NCBI GenBank assembly: GCA_009829735.1
Contig: CM020618.1
Coordinates: 14,366,568-14,430,567, forward strand
Length of the DNA: 64,000 nucleotides
From: Pyropia yezoensis
Lineage: Eukaryota > Rhodophyta > Bangiophyceae > Bangiales > Bangiaceae
Reading direction: 5' to 3'
This document shows positions 29,450-39,200 of this stretch, piece by piece. Under the pieces are notes generated by a model. That model was not told the origin of the DNA and ran no database searches. It saw nothing but the letters and a program-made list of their open reading frames with translations. Position 1 is the stretch's first letter, and every line of letters begins with the position of its first letter. A program made the translations under genes and the position numbers.

Positions 29450-31276
29450 ATGGCGGCCCCCCTCTCCCCCAACCCTATCCACGACACGGAGGTGTGGAAC
29501 ATGTCTGACGGCTCGGCGGATGACGTGCACACGGCCATTCTCGTTGCCCAGCAGTCGCTGAAGCGGCGGCGACACTTCACTGCCCTGTCGGGCGCCATTG
29601 AGCGGCGCCGCTGGCGCGGATCTCTCCCCGGCCGCCGACAGAACCGGGCACGCGATTTCGACGTGGGGTTTCGCAGCCTGCAGCGCGACTATTTCGGCGT
29701 GGATGGCCGCCCTCCTGTGTACGGGGAGGCGGACTTTGAGACGCGGTTTCGCGTGCCGAGGAACGTATTCATGCACGTGTACAATGATGTGAAGGACCTG
29801 CCCTACTGGAAGCGGAACATCAACGCGACGGGGCGGCCGCAAGCCCACGCACTGCAAAAGGTGGCGGCCGCCTTCCGTGTGCTTGCGTATGGAGAGTCTA
29901 ACGACCGCTCGGACGAGTACGTGCGCTTGTCTCGAACGTCCATTGCGATGGCTACTCAGATGTTGGTTGACCACATCACGGACAACTACGAGGATGTTTT
30001 TTTGCGGCCACCCAATGACACGGAGCTGGCCCATATTTTGGATCGCAACGCGCAACGGGGCATGCCTGGGTGCATGGGCAGCATCGACTGCTCACATTGG
30101 GTCTGGCGCATGTGCCCCAAGGCGCTGGCTGGACAGTACCAGGACTACAAGAAGCGGCGCTCCGTTGCCATGGAGACTGTCTGCGATGAGGACCTATATA
30201 TCTGGCACATTTTCGTAAGCTCTCCTGGGAGCCAGAACGACATCAACGTTTGGGGCCAATCGCCACTGTACATGGATTATACCGCCGGACTATGGCCCCC
30301 CAACAAGTTTTCTTATACACTGAATGGCCGGACTCGTCGCTTACCCGATTACTTGGCTGATGGCGTGTACCCCAAGTTCCCGATTTTTGCCCGCCCATTT
30401 TCCCGGGTCGCCAACAACACGCTGAAAAGACGAACGTACAACCGCCTCCAGGAGGCAATGCGCAAGGACGTGGAGCGCCTCGACGGCGTGCTTACTTCAC
30501 GCTTCCACATCCTTCTCCGCCCTGCACGCTTTCATTCTGTGGACCGAATCATCCGGACGGCCAAGGCTGTTGCCATTCTGCACAACATGGTGGTGATCGA
30601 GCGACGCGACGGATATCTCTCCCGTCGCCGCATGGGCGATGCGTACGGCGAGCCCGGTGCGGCGGCCGCCACTCTGGCGGCCGAGGCGTTGGCTGCCCAA
30701 GCCGCCGCGGCCGCGGAGAGAGGCGGCCCTGCGGCCGCGGGGAGTGGCGGCCCTGCGCCAGCTGGAGCGGCGAGATCTGACGGTGTAAACGGGGCAGCCG
30801 CAGGAAGTGGCGCCCCCGCGGCCGGTGCGGGAGCGAGTCACGGTGGTGCGGATGGGGCAGCCTGTGGGGGAGGCGTGCCAGCGGCCGATGCGGTAGCGGG
30901 GTCGGGGGTTCCGGCGGGGGGGGCCGCGGGGAGTGGCGCTCCGGCAGCCCCTGAGGGAGAGGGTTCTCGGGGTGCGGATGTGGTGGCCGTGGGGAGTGGC
31001 GCGCCGGCGGCTGGTGGAGCGCCATCGGGGAGTGGCGCCCCAGCGGCCGGCGGAGCGGATGGAGGCTCTGCTGCCAGGGGGGCCGCTGCAGGGACTGACG
31101 TCACAGGCGGTGCGGGGGGGGCGCGCCCTGCGCGGTCTGACGACGTTCTGCGAATATCTGCGTTGACCAGCCCGATTGCGCATGAGCGCCTACGAGAGGA
31201 TCTCATGGCGCATGTCTGGGCGCACAAGGAGGTGGCCCTTGCACCATACCTTCGCCGCCGTGCCGACTGGAGATGA
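29450..31276 (+). CDS. PIF/Harbinger transposase (plant-transposon / DDE_Tnp_4-like)
   Basis: 608 residues from an ATG in good context, no intron. It cuts and pastes the element together with its Myb-like partner. The catalytic domain spans about residues 95-385. The first Asp is in GCMGSIDCSHW (near 206), followed by the family signature KRRSVAMETVCDEDLYIWHIFVSSPGS. The second Asp is in YLADGVYPKFPIF (near 305) and the acidic third in RKDVERLDGVL near 345. The His-Asn-Met of AILHNMVV closes the domain. Residues about 405-565 are an Ala/Gly/Pro-rich linker of GSGAPAAG-type repeats, unusual for the family. The last 40 residues are again normal sequence. The frame is intact and possibly active. 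Confidence 0.9.
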   Translation: MAAPLSPNPIHDTEVWNMSDGSADDVHTAILVAQQSLKRRRHFTALSGAIERRRWRGSLPGRRQNRARDFDVGFRSLQRDYFGVDGRPPVYGEADFETRFRVPRNVFMHVYNDVKDLPYWKRNINATGRPQAHALQKVAAAFRVLAYGESNDRSDEYVRLSRTSIAMATQMLVDHITDNYEDVFLRPPNDTELAHILDRNAQRGMPGCMGSIDCSHWVWRMCPKALAGQYQDYKKRRSVAMETVCDEDLYIWHIFVSSPGSQNDINVWGQSPLYMDYTAGLWPPNKFSYTLNGRTRRLPDYLADGVYPKFPIFARPFSRVANNTLKRRTYNRLQEAMRKDVERLDGVLTSRFHILLRPARFHSVDRIIRTAKAVAILHNMVVIERRDGYLSRRRMGDAYGEPGAAAATLAAEALAAQAAAAAERGGPAAAGSGGPAPAGAARSDGVNGAAAGSGAPAAGAGASHGGADGAACGGGVPAADAVAGSGVPAGGAAGSGAPAAPEGEGSRGADVVAVGSGAPAAGGAPSGSGAPAAGGADGGSAARGAAAGTDVTGGAGGARPARSDDVLRISALTSPIAHERLREDLMAHVWAHKEVALAPYLRRRADWR

Positions 31277-31907
31277 CAGGGGGTCGAAGCGATTGGGCTG
31301 GAGCGTAAAGGTTTTTTTTTTTACCCCGTCGCGGGTTTTTTTTTCCTCACATGAATGGGGTCTGCCTTTTTGCGTGGTGCTTTGGCGCCCAGCGCTGACT
31401 TGAACTCCGATTGCAGGCCTGGGTGGCTCCTTGTCGTGCAATCACGCTGCGTGACCAATGTGCACTTACTGCAGGACAGCCGTGCTGGACCGTCCTGAGC
31501 AGCTAGCAGGGCGGAATAGAGGGACCGAGGCAGTCAGGGGTCGCCGCGTGCCGCTTGAGGAATGTGCGCGTCGAAAGGGCACGACTGGGCGTGGGGTTGT
31601 GAAACCTGGCGCCCGAGTAGATGGACAGGCCCTCTGTGGGACTTCGGGCGTTGGCAGCACGCTTGAAGTGCCTCGCGAGAGTGACGAGGGTGTTTTTCTG
31701 GGCAAGGGAAAGAGGCCAGTTGGAGTCGCTGCCAAGAACTGACTGTTTTTACACGCCAGCGGGAACATTATTGACGGTGCCGCGCGTGCCCCGCTGAGAA
31801 TAACACAAACGAGTGTCCCACGCATTCAAAATGGCACACGCAATGAACAAGACGGGCACGCAGCACGCTGCGCACACCAACACGAAACCAACAAAAGCAA
31901 AGCCCTC
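31277..31907. other. Intergenic part of the Harbinger element
   Basis: The convergent 3' ends of transposase and Myb gene. It has two T-runs (T9 at 31312, T8 at 31337) and no convincing ORF. The Myb frame ends just right of here. Confidence 0.5.
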
Positions 31908-34900
31908 TCACAGGTACAACTCATCGTCGTCCACCTCCTCCTCCTCCAGTTCCTTCACCTCTCTAATCAAAGAGGAGAACTCTTCATCCTCCTCCACATT
32001 GTCGTACGCATCCGCGTCGGCATCCGCGTCGGCATCCGCGTCGGCATCCGCGTCGGCATCCGCGTCGGCATCCGCGTCGGCACCCGCGCCGGCGCCCAGC
32101 TCCTCGTCTGACATCAACGGGGATGGAGTTCCCGACGTGAAAGTGGGCGCACGCTTCGGGCCCTTCCCCTTGGCGCTGCGCCGCTCTGCGGCCGCAAACT
32201 GCAACTGCTTTGTCAGCTGCGCGCGGCGGCCAACTGACAAAAAGGCGGCCGCCACGCGGCCGCCAGCTGCGGCCGTGACAGGGTGTTCTGGCTCCGTCGG
32301 TGGCCACAGTACGGGGGCAGTCGGTGGAGGAGGCGGCGGTCGGACGGCGGCAGAAGACAGAGATGGAGACGGTGAGTCTGCAGGGCTGAAGCGTCCCGCG
32401 GGGATGGGGGAAGAATCGGGTCCTGCCCACTCCCTGGCGCTCGCCGGCGGGCGGCCGTCCAGGCGCACAACGCCCGCGGCAACGACCTCAGTGGTCGCGG
32501 CGGCCGCCCCTGTCACCGCGGCGGCGGCGATGGCGGCCGCAGCGTCCTCCACCCGGCCGGTTGCAATCCCGCCGGCAACCAAGTCGCCAGCCCCCCTCCC
32601 GCGTGACCCATCTTCTTCAGCGTCTGTTGCTGCGGCCGTAGGCGTAGGCGCGTCCGTTGTGTCAGCTTCACCACCAACGGCGGCCGCGTCGGCGGCCGCC
32701 ACTGCCCCAACTCCCCCGGCCGCCACAGCACTGGCCGCCGCCGCCCCACTTGCCGCCTCGGCCTCCTCGGACGCCCCATCTGCCGACCCGGCAACAGTCT
32801 CGCCGGTGGCGTCGGCCACGGCCCTTAGTGGCCCGCCTGCCGGCACCGCACCGGGAGGAGCCTGTGCAATCCTTCCACCTTCCCCTTCTTGTCCGACGGT
32901 GGCGCTGGCAGGCGCCCCGTTCGTTGCAGCCGGAGCGGCCGGCTGTCCATGCGCGGCCAGATGCGCCGCAATCATCTGGTCGGCACGTCGGGCAAGAAAA
33001 TCCCGAAAGCGCGGTACATCGCGGATGGCCGGGGCCGATAGCGCGGCCGTCAGGGCCCTATCGGACACAGCCCCAGTGAGGACCTTCAGCGCCGACGTGG
33101 CAGCGACGCTCTCCTCGTGCATCGCCGTGTGCGGCGCGCTCTGGGCTAGAGTCGACTGCGTCCCCAGCGGCCGCGCAGCAAAAGATGCCGGCCGCTGTCG
33201 CTTACCAGTCGAAAAGGCGAGGCCGTCCACGTCGATGGCGGTGCCATCCGCGGCGGCCTCGCCCCCAAAGTCGGCGGCCGCACCGGCGGCCGCCCCCCCC
33301 CCCATCGATCCTGCTTCCCCGCGGCCCTCCCCACCCACGGCTAGCGCCCCCCCCCCCGCCGCGCGAGCCGCACGGATGCGGCGGGCTGCCAGTGCCGCCA
33401 TTGCCGCGGCCCCACTGAACTTGTCCGACTCCCTCAGCGCTCGCCAGCAGTCCATACAGTAAACGGCCTTAGACTCGGGCGCAGTCAAGGCCGGGTTGGG
33501 CTCGTACTGCCCCAGCCTGATGGCATCGAACATGTCGCGCTTCTCGAACTTGGCCATCATGGCCAGCTCCATGTCACGCTCCGCCGGATTGCCCGTCAGG
33601 TCCTGGCTCTCCACGTACACATGAGCTTCCACAAGCCGCATGACCATCTTCATCAGCTTCTGCCAGTATCGATACACGCCGGACGGCTCCCGCACGACAC
33701 GCTCAGGAAGCCCCCCCCGGCGGACTGGCTGGCTGATCCGGTCCATTCGGGCCTGAAAGTTGGCGGTGACGACGGAGAAAAACTCCTTCCGGTTCTGGTC
33801 CGTCCCTACCACAGCATTCTCAGACTCGTCCAGCCACGCCTTGCTCAGCTGTAGTCGCTCGACGGCGGAGTAGGGGAGCCCGTTGGTGTTGACGCGAGGT
33901 CCCACTCCAGCATTGCCCGTTCCGCGTCCGCGGCCGTCAGCCCCGGGAGCCATGGGCGCTGCGGCACCTGCTCCGCCACAGGGGACGGAGGCGCGGCCGG
34001 CACTGCCTGCTGTTCTGCCGGCCCCACGTGCTGCATGTTCTCCCCCGCGGCCGCGGCCGGCCCAATCTCGGCCGGCCGCGCCGCCCCGCCGGACGCCACG
34101 TTGCGTGCGGGCTCCGGCAGCGGCTGCTGCGGCCTCCCCGTCGCTGTCTCCGTCGCCATCGGTGAGGCCGTCGTCGTCGCCGTCGCTGGTGGCTCGACGC
34201 GGTCCGCTGGGGGCCGTGCCGGGGGGCCCGCCACGCGTGGCGCCGCTACCTCGAAAGCGAGCGCCGCCACGACCTCGTGCGCGGGCGCGGGAGCGAGCCT
34301 CGGCGACCGCGGCGGCGATGCGGGCGCTGCCGTCGGTCCCAGCGGAGCCGCTGCCAGCCCCCACGCCGACGAAGTATTGGCCACTTCTGCGGGAGCCGCC
34401 GGGGGCGGACATGGTGGACTCGCTGACCGTATTGCTGCCGCCGGAGTTGCCACCGCAGCCACCGGCTGCGTGGGTGTGCTCGGGGGCGTGCCAAGCCGCG
34501 GCTGGGGGCCACTCTCCACGTGGCCCCGCGCTGCTGGTTCCGGTTCCGCCGTGTGGACGTTGCCGGACGCCGGCGACAGCGGCCAACTGCTCGAGAATGG
34601 CGGCAGTTGTTGGCCGCTGGCGCTCCGTCCCGGCTGCCCCACGTGTGGCCCGGCCACGTGTTGCGGAGCGCTTGGCGCTGCCCCGATCGGCGTCAAGGGC
34701 CGCCGCCCGCTTACTTCTGGACCGCCGGCGGGGATCGGCAGCCGCGACGACGGCTGCTGAAGGCCGACTGCCGTCGACGAATAGAACGGCGTCTGCTGCG
34801 GCGCCGCGCGGCCCCTGGTGGGCCCCGTCTGGGGCCCAAGAAGGGCCGCCTCCTGCAGCTGCTGCCGCGCCTGCGGCTGCCCCCGCTGCTGCTCGCGCCA

Positions 34901-36275
34901 ACCACGCGGCCCCGCCTGGTCGCGCGGACTCGGCGGCGGCCCGGCGTCGCCCCACCCACCCGCTCCGCCCAGCCGGGCTGGACTCGGCGGCCGCCGTTGC
35001 GTGTAGCCGTACGCAGTCGACCCCGACTGGGGCGCAAAGAGGGCCGGCTCCTGACGCTGCTCCCGCTCCTGCGGCTGCTCCCGCTGCGGCCAGCGCCACC
35101 CACTCGGCCCCGCCTGGCCGCGCGGGCTCGGCGGCGGCCCGGCGTCGCCCCACCCACCCGCTCCGCCCAGCCGGGCTGGACTCGGCGGCCGCCGAGGCGT
35201 GTAGCCGTACGCAGTCGGCCCCGACTGGGGCGCAAAGAGGGCCGGCTCCTGCCGCTGCTCCCGCTCCTGCGGCTGCTCCCGCTGCGGCCAGCGCCACCCA
35301 CTCGGCCCCGCCTGGCCGCCCAGACTCGGTGGGCGCCCGACGTCGCCCCTCCCACCCTCCCCGCCCTGCCGGGCTGGACTCGGCGGCCGCCGAGGCGTGT
35401 AGCCGTACGCAGTCGGCCCCGACTGGGGCGCAAAGAGGGCCGGCTCCTGCCGCTGCTCCCGCTCCTGCGGCTGCTCCCGCTGCTGCCCGCGCCACCCACT
35501 CGGCCCCGTCTGGCCGCGGGGACTCGGCGGCGGCCCGGCGTCGCCCCACCCACCCGCTCCGCCCTGCCGGGCTGGACTCGGCGGCCGCCGGGGCGTGAAG
35601 CCGTAGGCAGCCGGCCCCACCTGGGGCCCAAAGAGGGCCGGCTCCTGCCGCTGCTCCCGCTCCTGCGGCTGCTCCCGCTGCTGCCCGCGCCACCCACTCG
35701 GCCCCGTCTGGCCGCGGGGACTCGGCGGCCGCCCGACGTCGCCCCAACAATTTACGCCGCTCAGCTGGGGATGACTCGGTGGCTGCCGCGGCGCGACGCG
35801 GCGCGGTGGTGGCCCCGCCTGCTGCCCAAAGGTTGGGGGATGCTGCTGCACGCCGTGCCGGCCACCCGGGCCCGCTTGCCCGTGGGGGCTCGGTGGCCGC
35901 CGGTTGTTGCCCCACGCACTTCCCTCGGCTCGCTGGGGCGGGCTCGGTGGCCGCCACGACCCGTCCTGATACCCCGTTCGCCCCCCTTGGTGACCAAAGA
36001 GGGGCGGCTCCTGCTGCTGCTCCCACGGCTGCTCCCGCCACCCACTCGGCCCCACCTGCCCGCGGGGGCTCGACGGCCGCCGGTTGCTGCTTCAACCACT
36101 CCCCCCGGACGGCCGGGGCGGGCTCAGCGGCCGCGGCCCCACGTCCCGATTCCCCGTCGGCCCCGCTTGGGGACCCTGGACGGGTGGCTCCTGCTGCGGG
36201 TTCCCCTGTCGCTCCCGCCACCCACTTGGCCCCGCCTGGCCGCGGGGACTCGGCGGCCGCCGATTGCTGCCCCAC
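31908..36275 (-). CDS. Harbinger Myb/SANT-like DNA-binding partner, repeat-expanded
   Basis: A 1455-codon frame on minus. The conserved domain lies in the middle (around 33450-33900): LPYSAVERLQLSKAWLDESENAVVGTDQNRKEFFSVVTANFQARM, then GVYRYWQKLMKMVMRLVEAHV, then F.AI.LGQYEPNPAL...CWRALRESDKF. This is the trihelix Myb/SANT pattern of plant Harbinger ORF1 and NAM-associated proteins (W or F in each helix, VGTDQ signature). It would bind the element ends and bring in the transposase. The N-terminal 800 residues are Ala/Pro/Gly/Arg-rich and dominated by a 66-residue tandem repeat. The tail has an Ala-Asp repeat and an acidic coiled end. A second minus frame (33845-36055) is also open through the repeats, so the true N-terminus and any intron are uncertain. 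Confidence 0.7.
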   Translation of the reverse strand: MGQQSAAAESPRPGGAKWVAGATGEPAAGATRPGSPSGADGESGRGAAAAEPAPAVRGEWLKQQPAAVEPPRAGGAEWVAGAAVGAAAGAAPLWSPRGANGVSGRVVAATEPAPASRGKCVGQQPAATEPPRASGPGWPARRAAASPNLWAAGGATTAPRRAAAATESSPAERRKLLGRRRAAAESPRPDGAEWVARAAAGAAAGAGAAAGAGPLWAPGGAGCLRLHAPAAAESSPAGRSGWVGRRRAAAESPRPDGAEWVARAAAGAAAGAGAAAGAGPLCAPVGADCVRLHASAAAESSPAGRGGWEGRRRAPTESGRPGGAEWVALAAAGAAAGAGAAAGAGPLCAPVGADCVRLHASAAAESSPAGRSGWVGRRRAAAEPARPGGAEWVALAAAGAAAGAGAASGAGPLCAPVGVDCVRLHATAAAESSPAGRSGWVGRRRAAAESARPGGAAWLARAAAGAAAGAAAAAGGGPSWAPDGAHQGPRGAAADAVLFVDGSRPSAAVVAAADPRRRSRSKRAAALDADRGSAKRSATRGRATRGAAGTERQRPTTAAILEQLAAVAGVRQRPHGGTGTSSAGPRGEWPPAAAWHAPEHTHAAGGCGGNSGGSNTVSESTMSAPGGSRRSGQYFVGVGAGSGSAGTDGSARIAAAVAEARSRARARGRGGARFRGSGATRGGPPGTAPSGPRRATSDGDDDGLTDGDGDSDGEAAAAAAGARTQRGVRRGGAAGRDWAGRGRGGEHAARGAGRTAGSAGRASVPCGGAGAAAPMAPGADGRGRGTGNAGVGPRVNTNGLPYSAVERLQLSKAWLDESENAVVGTDQNRKEFFSVVTANFQARMDRISQPVRRGGLPERVVREPSGVYRYWQKLMKMVMRLVEAHVYVESQDLTGNPAERDMELAMMAKFEKRDMFDAIRLGQYEPNPALTAPESKAVYCMDCWRALRESDKFSGAAAMAALAARRIRAARAAGGGALAVGGEGRGEAGSMGGGAAAGAAADFGGEAAADGTAIDVDGLAFSTGKRQRPASFAARPLGTQSTLAQSAPHTAMHEESVAATSALKVLTGAVSDRALTAALSAPAIRDVPRFRDFLARRADQMIAAHLAAHGQPAAPAATNGAPASATVGQEGEGGRIAQAPPGAVPAGGPLRAVADATGETVAGSADGASEEAEAASGAAAASAVAAGGVGAVAAADAAAVGGEADTTDAPTPTAAATDAEEDGSRGRGAGDLVAGGIATGRVEDAAAAIAAAAVTGAAAATTEVVAAGVVRLDGRPPASAREWAGPDSSPIPAGRFSPADSPSPSLSSAAVRPPPPPPTAPVLWPPTEPEHPVTAAAGGRVAAAFLSVGRRAQLTKQLQFAAAERRSAKGKGPKRAPTFTSGTPSPLMSDEELGAGAGADADADADADADADADADADADADAYDNVEEDEEFSSLIREVKELEEEEVDDDELYL
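32008..32081 (+). repeat. 12-bp tandem repeat coding Ala-Asp
   Basis: GCATCCGCGTCG repeated exactly from 32008 at 12-bp steps, six full copies and a degenerate end. On minus it codes an Asp-Ala run in the Myb-like protein. Confidence 0.95.
34783..35975 (+). repeat. 198-bp tandem repeat inside the Myb-like ORF
   Basis: The block GACTCGG(C/T)GGC recurs at 34981, 35179, 35377, 35575 and 35773, exactly 198 bp apart each time. Degenerate units lie on both sides. A 198-bp unit is 66 codons, so all reading frames stay in phase. This explains why three or more long frames overlap here on both strands. Confidence 0.9.
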
Positions 36276-39200
36276 CTACTCGCCCCGCCCAGCCGGGGCT
36301 GACTCGGTGGCCGCCGCGGCGCGTCGCGGCGCGGTGGTGGCCCCGCCAGCGGTCCAAACAGCGGACGATTCTGCTGCTGGTCGTGTCGGGCACCCAGCGT
36401 CGCGTGCCCGCCGGTGCCCGGCGGCCGCCCGCCGTTGTCGCGAAGGCCGGCTGCGCCGGCCGCGGGCCGCCTCGCCCGCGACAGCTCCTGCTTCGGCGGT
36501 ACGGCAGCCCACGGGCACCGGCACGTCCAGTGGCACAACGGGTGGGCAGGTCCCGCCCGCTCCGCCTGCCGACACTGGCAGCAAAGGCGCCGGAAGCCAC
36601 GACGCCGCCGCGTCTTGTCAACCGGCCGCGCCGGCGACCAGCCACCCGCGTCCGGCGGTCGCTCGTGCGCCCACGGGGAACGATCCTGGCCCGATCCCAG
36701 TGGCGCCGACGCTGCCTAGGGGCACCCGCAGCGCCAGAGGCAGAGCGGATACTCCGGCCCCGTGTGCTGCGCTCGGTGACACAGCGAGCAGAGGGGCCGG
36801 AGACCACGTCCACGCTGCTCCTTTGTGATCTTCTTTGGGGGCGGCCCCCCGCCCGGCGGCAATCGCCCTCCGGGGCGTCGATCGCCACCACCGCCCCCGC
36901 TCCCCTCGCCATGGCGGCCTCCGGGCGGTGTCATGGTTGACAATGGGCAGCAGGGGTAGCGGAGGAGGTGGGGGGGGCGCACACAGAGGGAGACAAAAAA
37001 GCGTGGGGTGGCGCTGGCGCCAGAAAACGCCCAGTGGAAGGGAACAAATAAGGCGGCTCGGTCCGCGGCCGCCGGCCATACTCGTCCCCGCTCGCTTGTG
37101 GTGTCGGACGAGGCGACGGTCAGCCGGACGCCTCAAACGCCCCGCCAGGGCACCATGCACGCGGGCGCCGCCGCCACAGAGCGTCTGGCCCGTGCGGCCA
37201 GCTGCCACGCGCGCTAGGCGCGCGGCCGCTCACAGTCACGTTCTACCAGCCGGCTGTACGCACTGGGGTGGCCGCCCTACCCGGCGCGACCGAGAAGGGG
37301 GGGCCACACGCGGAAGGAGATGCACAAACGAGAAAGCCGTGTGGCCCCTCACAGGCGGGATGCTCCCTAGTAGCTCTCGCCGTGCGGCCCCTCCGACCCG
37401 TAAGGACGCCCAACACGTAGAGTACACGGGGGAAGATGCGACCGCGCGGTCGGCAACAGCGACGGGAGTGGAACACGCCGGGGCCACCGGGGAGCCCCCA
37501 AAAGCCGCAGCCCGGAAAAGAGGCCGCGCAAGGGGCCGCCACTCATTCTTCCCCGACGCGGCCAACAACTCAGTTTTCCGTGCGGCTGCGCCAAGGAAGT
37601 CGTGGAGGCCCCCGCGGGGCCTCCCGCGGAGGGAGACGACCTGGGCACCATCGACGGCGGCGACCCCCGGGGTTGCGGCGAAGATGGAGGGGGCGCTCCA
37701 GACGGCTGGCGGGGGGGGGCCCGCCACCTCAAAAAAAACACAAAAAAACAGGGTGGGCCCGAGCTGTGCGAGAGGTATGCGCGCGCGGCCGCACATCCGT
37801 CATGGCTCCCCCGCCCCCATGATAGAGACGAGGGAAACGGAATCACCCCCGCGCGGCAGCCAACACAGATAGGGCACTTGTCCCCTGGGAGTGCGGCCGG
37901 CTGCGCATGCGCGGCCGCACGTCTGGTGTCGCGGGGAGGAGCTGTTAATTGGGTGAGCGGGGGGCCTCCCTCACAGGACCTGGCCTCCAAGAGTGCGTCC
38001 AAATGTGGGTCTGTGCGCTCCCCCACGCTCCCTCACGCTCCCTCACGCGGCTGCCTGCGACGCTCGCCGGCCTCGTGGCCCTCGCGCCGGGTTCATCGGC
38101 GCACATCGTGTGAGGGACTGGCGCCCGCCCACCCCACGGCGAGAGAGCGTAGCTGACCACGCAACAAGATGGGGAGGGGGACTGACCCCACTCGCGCCGG
38201 GCGCGCTGCCATTTTTTGGGTGGGGCGGAGGGATGACCTCGAAGGAGGGGGCGCGAACGGCACGCGCACGCCCCGCGCAACGGCGAACCACTCGGAGCTG
38301 CCAACGTAATGGGCTCGAAGGCTCGAAATGGTGAGCCCCTTCTGCCTCGTCACCGCGCGACAAGCGTGCGCCAACCGGGCCCGGGAGCGCAAACAGTCGC
38401 ACGCTCGGCAGAAACGGGGGGGTTCACGGTCGCCCGTCCAACGGACGAAGCAGCTCCTGGGCTTCTAATTGGCTGTCCATAAATCGGGGGTCGCGAAGTG
38501 TTCAGAATTGTTCATACTTCATTCTTTTTGTGGCATACGGCGGCGATGATTGCAAGAAAAGGACACCACACGTGGCGCAAGGTGGGCACTATCTCATCCC
38601 ATATGGCATTGACTTCACCTGAAATAGGGCAAACTACACCGCAATGCGCCGCTTTGTGCCGCGTGTCGCCTCGTGGCGTCCACTCTTTTACGCAAGAGTC
38701 GACGATCGCGCCGCTTTGTCGACTGCCGCCTGCGATCCTGCGGGGGGGCTACCCCGCATATGCACACCATGAACGAACAGACAATAACCCGAATCGAAAA
38801 TCATTCTTTCTCGTCCACATCTCACCTGAGGACCTCTCGACACCCGGCAAGACAACTGTCTCGCCGTAAAATTATGTAGCCCCCGTCTTTGAACAACTCC
38901 TTCGCGAATATCGACTAGCCGAGAGAACAGCCAGTTACAGGGGCCCACGTGGCTTCCTAAAAACCATATTGCTGTGAGATGGTATCGAGTTGGTACGACG
39001 TTGGTGGGAGCACTCTTACTTCGGGCACTCAAGGGTCGCGTCTGCCGTTTGACTCATTTATTGACCAAAGGGTCAGAGGCTCAACAACTCGGCCATGAAG
39101 AAGGCGCGAGAAGCTACAGCCCCTGTTGGTCGTGGCGATAAGGAAAGGAGTCGCTATCGCCAAAGGGTAAAGAAAATTTGCACCGCGACCGAGTGCGCGA

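Larger units (their letters stand above)
29111..36275 (+). mobile_element. PIF/Harbinger-type DNA transposon
   Basis: It encodes the two proteins this superfamily needs, in converging orientation: a DDE transposase on plus (29450-31276) and a Myb/SANT-like protein on minus (31908-36275). The left limit is where identity with 1-406 begins. The right limit is unknown and at least includes the start of the Myb ORF. I could not find terminal inverted repeats or a 3-bp target duplication. The long, intact transposase frame and 99.3% identity with the inverted copy suggest recent activity. Confidence 0.8.

Noticed and set aside
32008-32081. CRISPR-like array at the 12-bp repeat
   Set aside because: Contiguous tandem units without spacers in a eukaryotic coding region.
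34520-36940. 806-codon plus-strand ORF (and a 571-codon one at 33883-35598)
   Set aside because: They lie opposite the Myb-like gene and owe their length to the 198-bp in-phase repeat. Translation is Arg/Pro/Leu-rich without a domain.
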